18,643 bases of DNA from Leyella stercorea (GTDB taxonomy: Bacteria > Bacteroidota > Bacteroidia > Bacteroidales > Bacteroidaceae). The notes beneath the pieces were generated by a model. That model did not search any database and was not told the origin of the DNA. It saw only the letters and a list, made by a program, of their open reading frames with translations. Of the stretch, positions 1 through 7,492 are shown one piece after another. The position numbers were made by a program, and so were the translations under genes. Numbering within the stretch: position 1 is the stretch's first letter; every line of letters begins with the position of its first letter. The stretch is taken from NCBI RefSeq assembly GCF_021531655.1, contig NZ_JADYUF010000057.1, positions 1 to 18,643 on the forward strand, given 5' to 3'.

Positions 1-118
1 GCTTCTTGTACTACTTTATCTGTCTTATGTAAATCTTTTCAAAGAACTCTTTCTTCATTCGCTTTTCCAGAACTCTTCTCCATCTAGTTTTGCTTGAGGT
101 TTCGTTCGTTCTCGAAAG
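1..118 (-). other. Probable rRNA-operon leader (cut by window edge)
   Basis: No open reading frame is supported here. Read on the minus strand, the stretch downstream of the promoter at 125-155 contains two copies of a boxA-like element: AAGAGTTCTGGAAAAG at about 77-62 and AAGAGTTCTTTGAAAAG at about 51-35. The second copy contains GTTCTTTGA, which resembles the antitermination-like element preceding 16S rRNA in Bacteroidales. The following bases down to position 1 also look to me like such a leader, but this is from memory. A leader for another highly expressed transcript is the alternative. The 16S gene itself would lie left of the window. Confidence 0.5.
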
Positions 119-124
119 CGGATG

Positions 125-155
125 CAAAGGTATGACTTTTTTCCGTATCTCCAAA
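125..155 (-). promoter_or_regulatory. Bacteroidetes-type promoter reading leftward
   Basis: On the minus strand a -33 TTTG (155-152) is followed after 19 bp by the -7 box TACCTTTG (132-125). This fits the Bacteroidetes TTTG/TAnnTTTG consensus closely. Upstream DNA (160-250) is AT-rich, as expected for a strong promoter. Transcription would start near 118 and run off the left edge. Confidence 0.7.
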
Positions 156-167
156 ACTTTTGCTGAG

Positions 168-187
168 AAAAATCAGCATTTTTGCTG
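168..187 (-). terminator. Candidate terminator of the symporter/DUF3943 operon
   Basis: On the minus strand CAGCA (187-183), a four-base loop and TGCTG (178-174) form a 5-bp hairpin, followed by ATTTTT (173-168). It lies about 85 bp past the DUF3943 stop codon and just upstream of the leftward promoter at 125-155, so it would separate the two units. The stem is short, so efficiency is uncertain. Confidence 0.45.
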
Positions 188-270
188 TATTTTTATTGCA
201 AATTGATTCATATCAACGATTCCCTGTTTGCGTAAACAACGACACCTTATTATATATTTAGGGCCCCATA

Positions 271-2763
271 TCAGAGCACATACTGCAACCCTATGCTACA
301 ATCGAAAGTGTCAGACAACACCTTGTCGTGATATTTATAATGCGTGTCGCGCCAATAATTGGACACTTTCATGTCGAGATTGATGCGCTTAGACAATGCC
401 AGACAGAAGCGGGCATTGAGCACGAGCAGCGAAGAGTTACCCTTATCGCCCTGGGCATTGAGATAAATTGGGTTGGTATTTGCCACATCCTTGTTCTCAT
501 AACCCTTCCATGTGAATATACGATAGTAGTCAGCACCAAACGACATGCTGCCAACTTTGCCGAATTCCATCAAGCAACTTGCCTTAACGCTGTATCCGCT
601 ACCCATATTGTAGTCGCGGTCGATTACATGATAGTAGTCGCTAAGGCTTCCGCCAAGCAGTATGCCGTCAACGAAGATACGCTGCTCGAGCTTAGTAAGA
701 TTGCCCACCTTGGGGAAACGGCAGATAAAGCCCGGACCTATAGAAGCTGCCTCCGAGATGCGATAAGGCACAATGTCCGAACCGTTCTTCACGGGTTCGG
801 AGTCGTAATAGTTGAAGTGCTGGAACAATCCGAACACCATATCAGCACCATTCGAGATGGTTACGGGCATGCTCCACAATCGTCCCAGAAGATGAACGCC
901 CGTGATGAGCGGTTGGTTTCCACTAAGTCCAAACTGCAAGTCGGCTGTAAAATAGTCGTAAGGCTTAGTTTGTTCACGGTCGAACGGGTCGCCATAGGCA
1001 AGGTTGAACTGTATATACGGATTGCCCTCACCACGAAACAGCGCACCATTATCTGCAAGATAGCGATAGCTAACCGACGCAGCAAAGTGAACCGGAATGC
1101 TCTCATAGTCGTGATACTTGTAATAGCTGTTGCGCACACGCCAAGCATCGCCATACAGAATACGATTAAGTCCCTTGATAGGACAAATCAAAGTGCCGAT
1201 AAACTCACGCATGAAGCGAGGAAAACCACGCAAGCGGTCGTCGTAGACAAGATTGCTAATACGATTGGTCACCTCACCTATGCACACTCCACCGAACGTA
1301 GTAGCCATGAGGTCGTTGATGGCAGGCGGCTCAATCTCGCACGTCGTCTCCCACATCAGGCTTCCACAGAACGAGTAAGGCACTGATTTCCAGAACGACA
1401 TGCCATGCGAACGGGCAGCATTGAAATAGAGTCCGCCATGATAAGGATGAGCAAAAAGATTGGTCGAGAACTGGTCGTTGTCCCAAACGAATCCCGTCTT
1501 GATATTGTTCTTGATACTGCTCCATGAAATCTTGGCAAACTCCTCGTTCATGACATATCGGTCGAAGAACTGCACACCGACATTGATGCCGAATGCTTCG
1601 AGTGCAGCACGCCACGGATGTTTCTTCTGTCGCATCGGATCATCGAAAGCAAATGCTGTAGTATCAGCCCCATAGCCCTTCAGACCATACTCATCGTCAG
1701 CAGCAGTATAGAAATGCCTGTTGCGCGAGAGTCGCCATGCCAGACCAGCCTCGAATATGGCACGTTGCCTGTAGCGTCGTGCGTGGTTGTAGTATCGTGT
1801 GTCGCCATAGCCCACAGTAGCAAACAGGCTCGTGTAATTGCCCAGTATCAGGTCAGCATTAAGACGAGCCTGAAGCGAGAACAGACGTTCGGGCTTGCTG
1901 TTGGAATTCTCCTCAAACGACTCGATATGATAATATCCGAGGTCGCCACTGAGCGAAAAACGCGGAGTGATGTTGAAGTATTGGCCTATACGATAGAACA
2001 AAGCGCCCGAGAAATGCTTGTCGAGTCCGAAGTAATGGGTGCCTACACCTATTATATTATAGGTGCTTCGGTTGCGGAAACGTATAGCCAAGTTGGTCTT
2101 GGTAGCCGTTCCGCCGTAAGTCATGATGTCGATACGGGTATTAGGATTGACATTGACGAGTCCAATCTTATGAGCGAGCGTGTCGCGACTGTAGTTGATA
2201 AATCCAATCTGCACGCCTCGCGGATGTGCGACACACACGTTAAGCAGTCCTATCTGCGAACCGTTGAGCGTATCGGCATAGTTATAAAATCCGGTCTGAG
2301 CGCCTCGCATATACGACGAACAGATATTGGTGCCACCTATCTGCATGCCACGCTTCATGCCCAGCGAGATATTGGACAGGGCACTCAACTGTATGCCGCG
2401 AAATCCCTCGCCAGCCACATTATTAAATATAGCCACCTGAACACCATTGCCACTTTGCAACAGATTGGACACGCCAGAAATCTGCACGCCACGCATGTCG
2501 CTGCCTACTGCATTGACAACGCCAGCAATGTTGACACCACGCAACTGTCTGCGCACCGTAGCCGAGAAACTTCCTATCTGCACACCGCGCAAAGTGTCAA
2601 CGTCGCCAAACAACGCCACATTGCCACTGCTGTATAATGTAGAGTCGGCACCATGATGATTGATGCCGACTCCGATGTTGTGAGTTTTGCGGAAATCGTC
2701 CTGCGCCTGCCCCATAAGAGCCGAAAACGAGAAGAGAGCCGCCAATATGAGTTTTGTATTCAT
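271..2763 (-). CDS. Outer-membrane protein: RGVQIG-type repeats fused to DUF3943
   Basis: An 830-residue exported protein of unknown function. Residues 1-21 are a signal peptide (hydrophobic core, GQAQ before the mature start). Residues about 58-205 hold a series of short repeats around the pattern RGVQIGxxN (RGVQIGSF, RGVNIAGV, RGVQISGV, NGVQVAIF, RGIQLSAL, RGMQIGGT, RGAQTGFY, RGVQIGFI), like the LA_2272-type surface repeats of Bacteroidetes and Leptospira. Residues about 220-350 alternate as beta strands. Residues about 382-510 match DUF3943 (HPYHGGLYFNAAR at 439-451, GSLMWE, PPAINDLMATTFGG, GEVTNRIS). The remainder to 830 looks like more beta-barrel strands ending in an aromatic-containing strand. 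An outer-membrane location is inferred. Its ATG overlaps the stop of the upstream symporter (ATGA, 2763-2760), so the two are probably translated together. No substrate can be named. Confidence 0.85.
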   Translation of the reverse strand: MNTKLILAALFSFSALMGQAQDDFRKTHNIGVGINHHGADSTLYSSGNVALFGDVDTLRGVQIGSFSATVRRQLRGVNIAGVVNAVGSDMRGVQISGVSNLLQSGNGVQVAIFNNVAGEGFRGIQLSALSNISLGMKRGMQIGGTNICSSYMRGAQTGFYNYADTLNGSQIGLLNVCVAHPRGVQIGFINYSRDTLAHKIGLVNVNPNTRIDIMTYGGTATKTNLAIRFRNRSTYNIIGVGTHYFGLDKHFSGALFYRIGQYFNITPRFSLSGDLGYYHIESFEENSNSKPERLFSLQARLNADLILGNYTSLFATVGYGDTRYYNHARRYRQRAIFEAGLAWRLSRNRHFYTAADDEYGLKGYGADTTAFAFDDPMRQKKHPWRAALEAFGINVGVQFFDRYVMNEEFAKISWSSIKNNIKTGFVWDNDQFSTNLFAHPYHGGLYFNAARSHGMSFWKSVPYSFCGSLMWETTCEIEPPAINDLMATTFGGVCIGEVTNRISNLVYDDRLRGFPRFMREFIGTLICPIKGLNRILYGDAWRVRNSYYKYHDYESIPVHFAASVSYRYLADNGALFRGEGNPYIQFNLAYGDPFDREQTKPYDYFTADLQFGLSGNQPLITGVHLLGRLWSMPVTISNGADMVFGLFQHFNYYDSEPVKNGSDIVPYRISEAASIGPGFICRFPKVGNLTKLEQRIFVDGILLGGSLSDYYHVIDRDYNMGSGYSVKASCLMEFGKVGSMSFGADYYRIFTWKGYENKDVANTNPIYLNAQGDKGNSSLLVLNARFCLALSKRINLDMKVSNYWRDTHYKYHDKVLSDTFDCSIGLQYVL

Positions 2764-3920
2764 TTTCTACCGAAACACTTGTCTACTATAAGTGCCAGCG
2801 CACCATCGCCGGTCACGTTGCACGCCGTGCCGAAGCTGTCCATAGCAATGTAAAGCGCTATCATCAGCGCGAGCGACTGCTGGTCGAAACCGAGCATTGA
2901 CGAGAGGATGCCGAGGGCAGCCATGATGGCTCCACCGGGCACACCCGGCGCTGCAACCATCGTCACACCGAGCATCAATATGAATCCCGCCATCATCTGG
3001 AAGTCGTAAGCTATGCCCTGCATCATCATGAGTGCAAGCGAGCAAGCCACAATCTTCATCGTACTGCCCGACAGATGGATAGTGGCACACAGCGGAATCA
3101 CAAATCCGGCTATGTCCTTGTCGACACCGTTAAGAATGGTCTGGCGCATCGTGACGGGAATAGTAGCTGCCGACGACTGCGTGCCGAGTGCCGTGAAATA
3201 AGCCGGCATCATATTGCCAAGCATCCTGAACGGATTCTTATGTACGAAGAACGACGCCACCACATACTGGAATATGAGCAGGAATATGTGCATGACGAAT
3301 ATCACGCCGATAATCTTTACAAATACGCTGAGCACCTTGAACACCTCGCCCGAATGGGTCATGTTGAAGAATATGCCGAAGATGTAGATTGGCAGCAACG
3401 GCAGCACCACCACCTGTATGGTCTTGGTGATGATATCGCGGAACTCGCCGAACACGTTCTTCAGCGCCTTGCCGTCCAGATGGGCAATGCCCAGTCCGAG
3501 CGTGAACGCCATCACCAACGAAGTCATGACATTGAGCGGTGCCGGTATGGCAACGGTGAAATAGGGCTGGATGCCCTCAGCCTGACTGATCTGGGCTATC
3601 TTCAGATTGTCGGAGATGAGCGACGGGAAGAAGGTCTGCCCCACTCCATACGAGAGGAAGCCGGAGAATATCGTTGCTCCATAAGCCAACAGTGCCGTGA
3701 CAAGTAACAGCTTGCCCGCACCCTTGCCTATATCGGCAATGGCAGGGGTGACGAGTCCGACGATGATGAGTGGAATCAAGAATCCGAGGAACTCACTGAA
3801 CAGCGCGTTGAACGTAACGAACACGCGCACTGGCATGTCGGGTGAGACGATGCCAAGACAGATGCCAAGGATGATGGCAACGATGATTTTAGGCAGTAGG
3901 CCGAACTTTAATTTCTTCAT
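2760..3920 (-). CDS. Dicarboxylate/amino acid:cation symporter (DAACS family)
   Basis: A 386-residue inner-membrane protein, polytopic throughout, of the sodium/proton-coupled glutamate/aspartate/C4-dicarboxylate symporter family (GltP/DctA/SstT fold). Family signatures are visible: the serine-rich hairpin TQSSAATIPVT (residues 247-257), the GVPGGAIMA region (326-334), and the substrate/cation motif MDSFGTACNVTGDG (360-373), with D361, T365, N368 and D372 at the expected spots. Which acid it carries cannot be read from sequence. A TTG start three codons upstream (3929) is possible, but the ATG giving MKKLKFG is more natural. A good promoter lies at 3956-3987. The gene runs into the DUF3943 gene by a 4-bp ATGA overlap, so an outer-membrane partner is made from the same mRNA. 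Confidence 0.92.
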   Translation of the reverse strand: MKKLKFGLLPKIIVAIILGICLGIVSPDMPVRVFVTFNALFSEFLGFLIPLIIVGLVTPAIADIGKGAGKLLLVTALLAYGATIFSGFLSYGVGQTFFPSLISDNLKIAQISQAEGIQPYFTVAIPAPLNVMTSLVMAFTLGLGIAHLDGKALKNVFGEFRDIITKTIQVVVLPLLPIYIFGIFFNMTHSGEVFKVLSVFVKIIGVIFVMHIFLLIFQYVVASFFVHKNPFRMLGNMMPAYFTALGTQSSAATIPVTMRQTILNGVDKDIAGFVIPLCATIHLSGSTMKIVACSLALMMMQGIAYDFQMMAGFILMLGVTMVAAPGVPGGAIMAALGILSSMLGFDQQSLALMIALYIAMDSFGTACNVTGDGALALIVDKCFGRK

Positions 3921-3955
3921 AGCACACAATTATCTGCACAAGGCTGAATGAGCTA

Positions 3956-3987
3956 CAAATTTAACGAAAAGAACTGAAAGTCACAAA
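3956..3987 (-). promoter_or_regulatory. Promoter of the symporter operon
   Basis: On the minus strand TTTG (3987-3984), a 20-bp spacer and TAAATTTG (3963-3956) match the Bacteroidetes -33/-7 consensus. The predicted start near 3949 gives a 5' leader of about 29 nt before the ATG at 3920. Confidence 0.75.
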
Positions 3988-4048
3988 TTCGCATACAAAG
4001 ATAAGCTACATTTGTTTCTATACATCCATATTTATCAATTATTTTGCC

Positions 4049-4056
4049 TAATTTTG
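4049..4056 (+). promoter_or_regulatory. -7 box for rsmF-thyA-folA
   Basis: TAATTTTG fits the TAnnTTTG consensus and would start transcription near 4063, about 38 nt before the rsmF ATG. No TTTG lies at the right distance upstream, so the -33 element is weak or absent. This is the only plausible promoter seen upstream of the plus-strand genes. Confidence 0.5.
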
Positions 4057-4100
4057 CAGTCAACAACCCACCCCACTTTATTATATATAGACAATAAGAC

Positions 4101-5549
4101 ATGAACTTGCCATCTGACTTCATCTCATACACCCGTCAACTCATGGGTGACGAACTGTACAGCCACCTTGAGGAAGGACTTGATTCACAAGAGTCGCCCG
4201 TAAGCATTCGCCTCAATCCGTTCAAGGCGCAGTCGCTTGACGTGACCGAAGGACTATACGACTGCACCGTACCATGGTGCAGCGCCACCGGACGCTATCT
4301 GCGCGAACGCCCCAACTTCACCTTCGACCCTCTGCTGCATGCCGGATTGTATTATGTGCAGGAAGCCGCTTCGATGATAGTAGACCACATTGTGCGCACA
4401 TTCATCAACCAACCCGTGCGCATGCTCGACCTCTGTGCAGCACCGGGAGGCAAGTCGACAGCCCTGCGTGCAGCCCTTCCCGAAGGATCGGTGCTCTTCT
4501 CGAACGAACCTATGCGCACCCGTGCACAGATACTGAGCGAAAACCTGCAGAAGTTCGGACACGAAGACGTCATCGTAACCAACAACTATCCGCGCGACTA
4601 TCGCAAGGCTGGCATCATGTTCGACGCAATACTTGCCGACGTGCCGTGCTCGGGCGAGGGAATGTTTCGCAAGGACGACGGTGCAAGAGCGGAATGGAGC
4701 CAGCAGAATGTGGACAACTGCTGGCAGCTGCAACGCGAGATTGTGAGCGATATATGGAAATGCCTGCAACCCGGAGGACTGCTCATCTACTCTACATGCA
4801 CGTTCAATGCGCACGAAGACGAGGAGAACGTAGAGTGGATAGCAAGCGAATTGGGTGCCGACATAATAAAGTTGCCCGTCAAAGAGTCGTGGGACATAAC
4901 GCCTGCTGTAGTAGGCAATGTTCCTGTATGCCGCTTCCTGCCGGGCATAAGCCGTAGCGAGGGTCTGTTTGTAGCCGTTCTGCGCAAACACGGCGAGAGC
5001 GAAACGACAGCTCTCAATGCCTCTGCCGCCAACTCCAAACCGAAGAAAGACCGCAAGAACCAGCGCAAGCAGACTGCACAAGGCGGCAAGCAGCAGTCGG
5101 CAGACACGATGCAGGCGCTGCGCACACCCGACAACTTCACAGCCCGACGCAACGGCGATGCAATAATAGCTATACCCAAACGATGGGCTGACACCTACGA
5201 TGCGGCAGCCTCAACGCTTAAGATTATGCACGCAGGCGTGACACTCGGCACCGAGAAGGGACGCGACCTCATACCCGACCAATCGCTCGCCATGTCGCGA
5301 CAACTCAACATCGATGCCTATCCACAAGTGGAACTCAGCTATGCAGAAGCCATCAACTTCCTGCGCAAGGAAGCCGTAACGCTGCCCGAAGGAACGCCGC
5401 GCGGATTTGTCGTAGTGACATACCTGGGCTATCCGCTCGGTATGGAAAAGAACATAGGCAACCGCGCCAACAACCTCTACCCTACCGAATGGCGCATCAA
5501 GAGCACACACATGCCCGAATCGGAATGCCACGTGATAGCCAAAATATAA
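4101..5549 (+). CDS. rsmF: 16S rRNA m5C methyltransferase, RsmF/NOL1-NOP2-Sun family
   Basis: A 482-residue cytosolic enzyme that would transfer a methyl group from SAM to C5 of a cytosine in 16S rRNA. The SAM loop LDLCAAPGGKST is at residues 109-120. The two NSUN-family catalytic cysteines are present: C183 in DVPCSGEGMFRKD and C233 in YSTCTF. Length and C-terminal architecture match RsmF rather than the shorter RsmB. A charged, low-complexity linker (about 297-335, rich in K, Q, S, A) separates the catalytic domain from a C-terminal RsmF/PUA-like region (RGFVVVTYLGYPLG, then NRANNLYPTEWRIKS near the end). The exact target cytosine is assumed from the family; a tRNA substrate is possible. 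thyA follows after 36 bp, probably on the same transcript. Confidence 0.92.
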   Translation: MNLPSDFISYTRQLMGDELYSHLEEGLDSQESPVSIRLNPFKAQSLDVTEGLYDCTVPWCSATGRYLRERPNFTFDPLLHAGLYYVQEAASMIVDHIVRTFINQPVRMLDLCAAPGGKSTALRAALPEGSVLFSNEPMRTRAQILSENLQKFGHEDVIVTNNYPRDYRKAGIMFDAILADVPCSGEGMFRKDDGARAEWSQQNVDNCWQLQREIVSDIWKCLQPGGLLIYSTCTFNAHEDEENVEWIASELGADIIKLPVKESWDITPAVVGNVPVCRFLPGISRSEGLFVAVLRKHGESETTALNASAANSKPKKDRKNQRKQTAQGGKQQSADTMQALRTPDNFTARRNGDAIIAIPKRWADTYDAAASTLKIMHAGVTLGTEKGRDLIPDQSLAMSRQLNIDAYPQVELSYAEAINFLRKEAVTLPEGTPRGFVVVTYLGYPLGMEKNIGNRANNLYPTEWRIKSTHMPESECHVIAKI

Positions 5550-5571
5550 CATTTAACACTTAACACTTAAC
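5544..5571 (+). repeat. Heptanucleotide repeat in the rsmF-thyA spacer
   Basis: Four consecutive 7-mers, ATATAAC, ATTTAAC, ACTTAAC and ACTTAAC, run from inside the last codons of rsmF (the stop is 5547-5549) into the spacer. The last two are identical and the period is exactly seven. It shares that period with the arrays at 6404-6711 and 14053-14101, though not the A4/T4 unit. Confidence 0.7.
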
Positions 5572-5585
5572 AATAAAAACAAGCA

Positions 5586-6380
5586 ATGCAACAATACTTA
5601 AAGCTTCTTGACCGCATCCTTACCGAGGGTGCAACCAAGACCGACCGCACCGGAACCGGCACTAAGAGCGTATTCGGCAACCAAATGCGATTTGACATGG
5701 CAGACGGATTTCCGTTGCTGACAACCAAAAAACTGCACCTCAAGTCGATTATCTACGAATTGCTGTGGTTCTTGCGTGGCGACACAAACGTACACTATCT
5801 GCAGGAGCACGGTGTGCGTATATGGAACGAGTGGGCTGACGAGAATGGCGAACTCGGTCCGGTGTACGGTCATCAGTGGCGTTCGTGGCCCGACTACAAC
5901 GGTGGCACTATCGACCAGATACAGAACGTTGTGGATATGATAAAGAACCATCCCGACTCGCGCCGTATGATGGTGACAGCATGGAACCCTGCTGAGGTGG
6001 AACAGATGGCACTGCCTCCATGTCACTGCCTCTTCCAGTTCTACGTTGCCGACGGCCGACTCTCGCTGCAACTCTATCAGCGCTCTGCCGACACCTTCCT
6101 TGGCATGCCGTTCAACATCGCTTCGTACGCTCTGCTTTTGCAGATGATGGCTCAGGTGACCGGATTGCAGCCGGGCGAATTCATACATACCACTGGCGAT
6201 ACACACCTCTATCTCAACCATCTCGACCAGGCACGTCTGCAACTGACACGCACTCCGCGCCCATTGCCGACAATGAAGATCAACCCCGACGTGAAGAACC
6301 TCTTCGATTTCCACTACGAAGACTTCCAGCTCGAAGGTTACGATCCATGGCCGCATATCGCTGCAACAGTTAGCGTTTAG
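5586..6380 (+). CDS. thyA: Thymidylate synthase
   Basis: A 264-residue cytosolic enzyme converting dUMP plus 5,10-methylene-tetrahydrofolate to dTMP plus dihydrofolate. Length equals that of E. coli ThyA and the catalytic cysteine falls at the same number, C146 in [13 protein letters not shown]. Other hallmarks are the phosphate-binding arginine R21 (KTDRTGTGT), [51 protein letters not shown] and the C-terminal [12 protein letters not shown]. The protein looks intact and ends in the usual hydrophobic residues. It lies between rsmF and folA, and FolA recycles the dihydrofolate it makes. The 337-bp spacer to folA is filled with repeats, which is unusual for a thyA-folA pair. Confidence 0.98.
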   Translation: MQQYLKLLDRILTEGATKTDRTGTGTKSVFGNQMRFDMADGFPLLTTKKLHLKSIIYELLWFLRGDTNVHYLQEHGVRIWNEWADENGELGPVYGHQWRSWPDYNGGTIDQIQNVVDMIKNHPDSRRMMVTAWNPAEVEQMALPPCHCLFQFYVADGRLSLQLYQRSADTFLGMPFNIASYALLLQMMAQVTGLQPGEFIHTTGDTHLYLNHLDQARLQLTRTPRPLPTMKINPDVKNLFDFHYEDFQLEGYDPWPHIAATVSV

Positions 6381-6401
6381 CTCTCGTGCTTGGCACGAGA
6401 G
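6381..6401 (+). terminator. Strong hairpin directly after the thyA stop
   Basis: CTCTCGTGC (6381-6389), loop TTG and GCACGAGAG (6393-6401) form a perfect 9-bp stem starting at the base after the thyA TAG. The following AATTTTGAATTTTGAG is T-rich but has no unbroken T-run, so it may be a weak terminator, a 3'-end stabiliser, or the first hairpin of the repeat region. The central 13 bp (5-bp stem, 3-nt loop) match the format of the later cores. Confidence 0.55.
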
Positions 6402-6403
6402 AA

Positions 6404-6535
6404 TTTTGAATTTTGAGTTTTGAATTTTGAATTAGTCGGCTACGCCGATTAAGAGTTTTGATTTTTGATTTTTGATTTTTGAATTGTCGGCTACGCCGAT
6501 TAGGAATTATTCAATTTTGAATTAAAAACTCAAAA
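6404..6535 (+). repeat. T-rich heptamer arm with two identical hairpin cores
   Basis: Four 7-mers (TTTTGAA, TTTTGAG, TTTTGAA, TTTTGAA; 6404-6431) lead to the hairpin core TCGGC-TAC-GCCGA (6436-6448). Four more 7-mers (TTTTGAT x3, TTTTGAA; 6456-6483) lead to the same core again (6487-6499). The orientation flips at about 6510-6530 (ATTCAATTTTGAAT is itself palindromic), and the next stretch reads CAAAA instead of TTTTG. There is no gene here. Confidence 0.85.
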
Positions 6536-6711
6536 TTGCCAAAGGCAACAATTCAAAACTCAAAACTCAAAATTCAAAATTGCCAAAGGCAACAATTCAA
6601 AACTCAAAACTCAAAATTCAAAATTGCCAAAAGCAACAATTCAAAACTCAAAACTCAAAATTCAAAATTGCCGAAGGCAACAATTCAAAACTCAAAACTC
6701 AAAATTCAAAA
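6536..6711 (+). repeat. 44-bp tandem repeat, four copies, ending at folA
   Basis: Units start at 6536, 6580, 6624 and 6668. Each is a 13-bp hairpin core (TTGCC-AAA-GGCAA) plus a short CAA and heptamers of the form nnTCAAA. Cores vary slightly: AAA loop twice, TTGCCAAAAGCAA in copy 3 (one pair lost), and a GAA loop in copy 4. A partial heptamer, CTCAAA, then leads straight into the ATG at 6718. The repeats are free of stop codons on this strand, which creates a false N-terminal extension of folA. They are contiguous with no spacers, so this is not a CRISPR array. Confidence 0.9.
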
Positions 6712-6717
6712 CTCAAA

Positions 6718-7197
6718 ATGATAACAATAATCGCTGCCGTTGCCGCCAACCGCGCCATCGGTCTTAACAACAAATTGCTGTACTGGTTGCCCAACGACCT
6801 CAAGCGCTTCAAGGCACTTACCACGGGGCACACAATAATCATGGGACGCCGCACATTTGAGTCGTTGCCCAAGGGAGCATTGCCCAATCGTCGCAATGTA
6901 GTATTGAGCCGCACAGAAACCGAGTTTCCGGGCTGCGACACCTATCGCTCACTCGACGAAGCATTGGCACACTGCTCTAAAGATGAGGATATATATATAA
7001 TAGGTGGAGCGAGCGTCTATGAGCAGGCACTCAGCCTTGCCGACCGCCTCTGTCTGACCGAGGTACACGACACACCAGCCGAAGCCGACGCCTTCTTCCC
7101 CGAATACAACGGATGGAAAGAAGCTATGCGCGAGGAGCATACCACCGACGAGAAGCATCATCAAAACTATGCTTTCGTTGACTACGTAAAGAAATAA
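6718..7197 (+). CDS. folA: Dihydrofolate reductase
   Basis: A 159-residue cytosolic enzyme reducing dihydrofolate to tetrahydrofolate with NADPH. It starts with the family-typical MITIIAAVAANRAIG, has the catalytic acid D27 (LPNDLKRFK, same number as E. coli), the NADPH-binding IIMGRRTFESLP and the later IYIIGGASVYEQAL. Length is normal. A longer in-frame reading from 6580 would add 46 residues, but these translate the tandem repeat (K/Q/N/S-rich) and have no counterpart in DHFR, so the ATG at 6718 is chosen. The start codon follows the last repeat heptamer directly, with no Shine-Dalgarno-like purine run other than the A-rich repeat itself. Expression probably depends on transcription through the thyA spacer. 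Confidence 0.96.
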   Translation: MITIIAAVAANRAIGLNNKLLYWLPNDLKRFKALTTGHTIIMGRRTFESLPKGALPNRRNVVLSRTETEFPGCDTYRSLDEALAHCSKDEDIYIIGGASVYEQALSLADRLCLTEVHDTPAEADAFFPEYNGWKEAMREEHTTDEKHHQNYAFVDYVKK

Positions 7198-7200
7198 TAA

Positions 7201-7266
7201 ACGGATAAAAAAGCACTTGAAAACGGATAAAAACACGCCTGAAAACAGCTGAAAATACATTCCGTT
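7201..7266 (+). repeat. 22-bp period repeat after folA
   Basis: Units begin at 7201, 7223 and 7245. The first two share ACGGATAAAAA at the start and TGAAA at the end (18 of 22 positions equal), and the third is degenerate. TGAAAACGGA (7218-7227) has a perfect inverted copy, TCCGTTTTCA, at 7261-7270. Confidence 0.6.
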
Positions 7267-7280
7267 TTCAAATGTAGTCC

Positions 7281-7368
7281 TTTTGCATTGCAAATGTATT
7301 CGTTTTGCCTTGCAAAAGGACTACTTTTGTATAGTAAAAGGACTCCTTTTGAAAGCCAAAAGGACTAC
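7281..7368 (+). repeat. 22-bp tandem array, four copies
   Basis: Units start at 7281, 7303, 7325 and 7347, each TTTTG followed by six or seven variable bases and, in copies 2-4, AAAAGGACT(A/C)C. The unit edges make CCTTTTG...CAAAAGG inverted repeats (for example 7345-7363), so each junction can form a short hairpin. A truncated copy ending TAGTCC precedes it (7265-7280). From 7369 to 7492 I see no gene and no further repeat. Confidence 0.8.
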
Positions 7369-7492
7369 ATTTTTTAGGGGTTTGATTATTAGTGTTTGAT
7401 CGTCAATTGTTGTTCATCCGACAATTCGAGTGACAATGATGTAAAATTCAAGTTTTGTGAGTAAATTGACAATGTAAATTGTAGAAGGAGGG

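Noticed and set aside
328..1386. 352-codon open frame on the plus strand
   Set aside because: It is antisense to the DUF3943 gene, with no recognisable protein features; a shadow of the codon usage on the other strand.
6536..6711. CRISPR-like array
   Set aside because: Units are contiguous with no unique spacers, and no cas genes are present.
6580..6717. 46-residue N-terminal extension of dihydrofolate reductase
   Set aside because: It is a translation of the 44-bp tandem repeat, low in complexity, and DHFR homologues begin at the MITIIAAV start (6718).
7281..7368. Small CRISPR made of 22-bp repeats
   Set aside because: Both repeat and variable parts fall within 22 bp, units have internal symmetry and no spacer-sized unique sequence.
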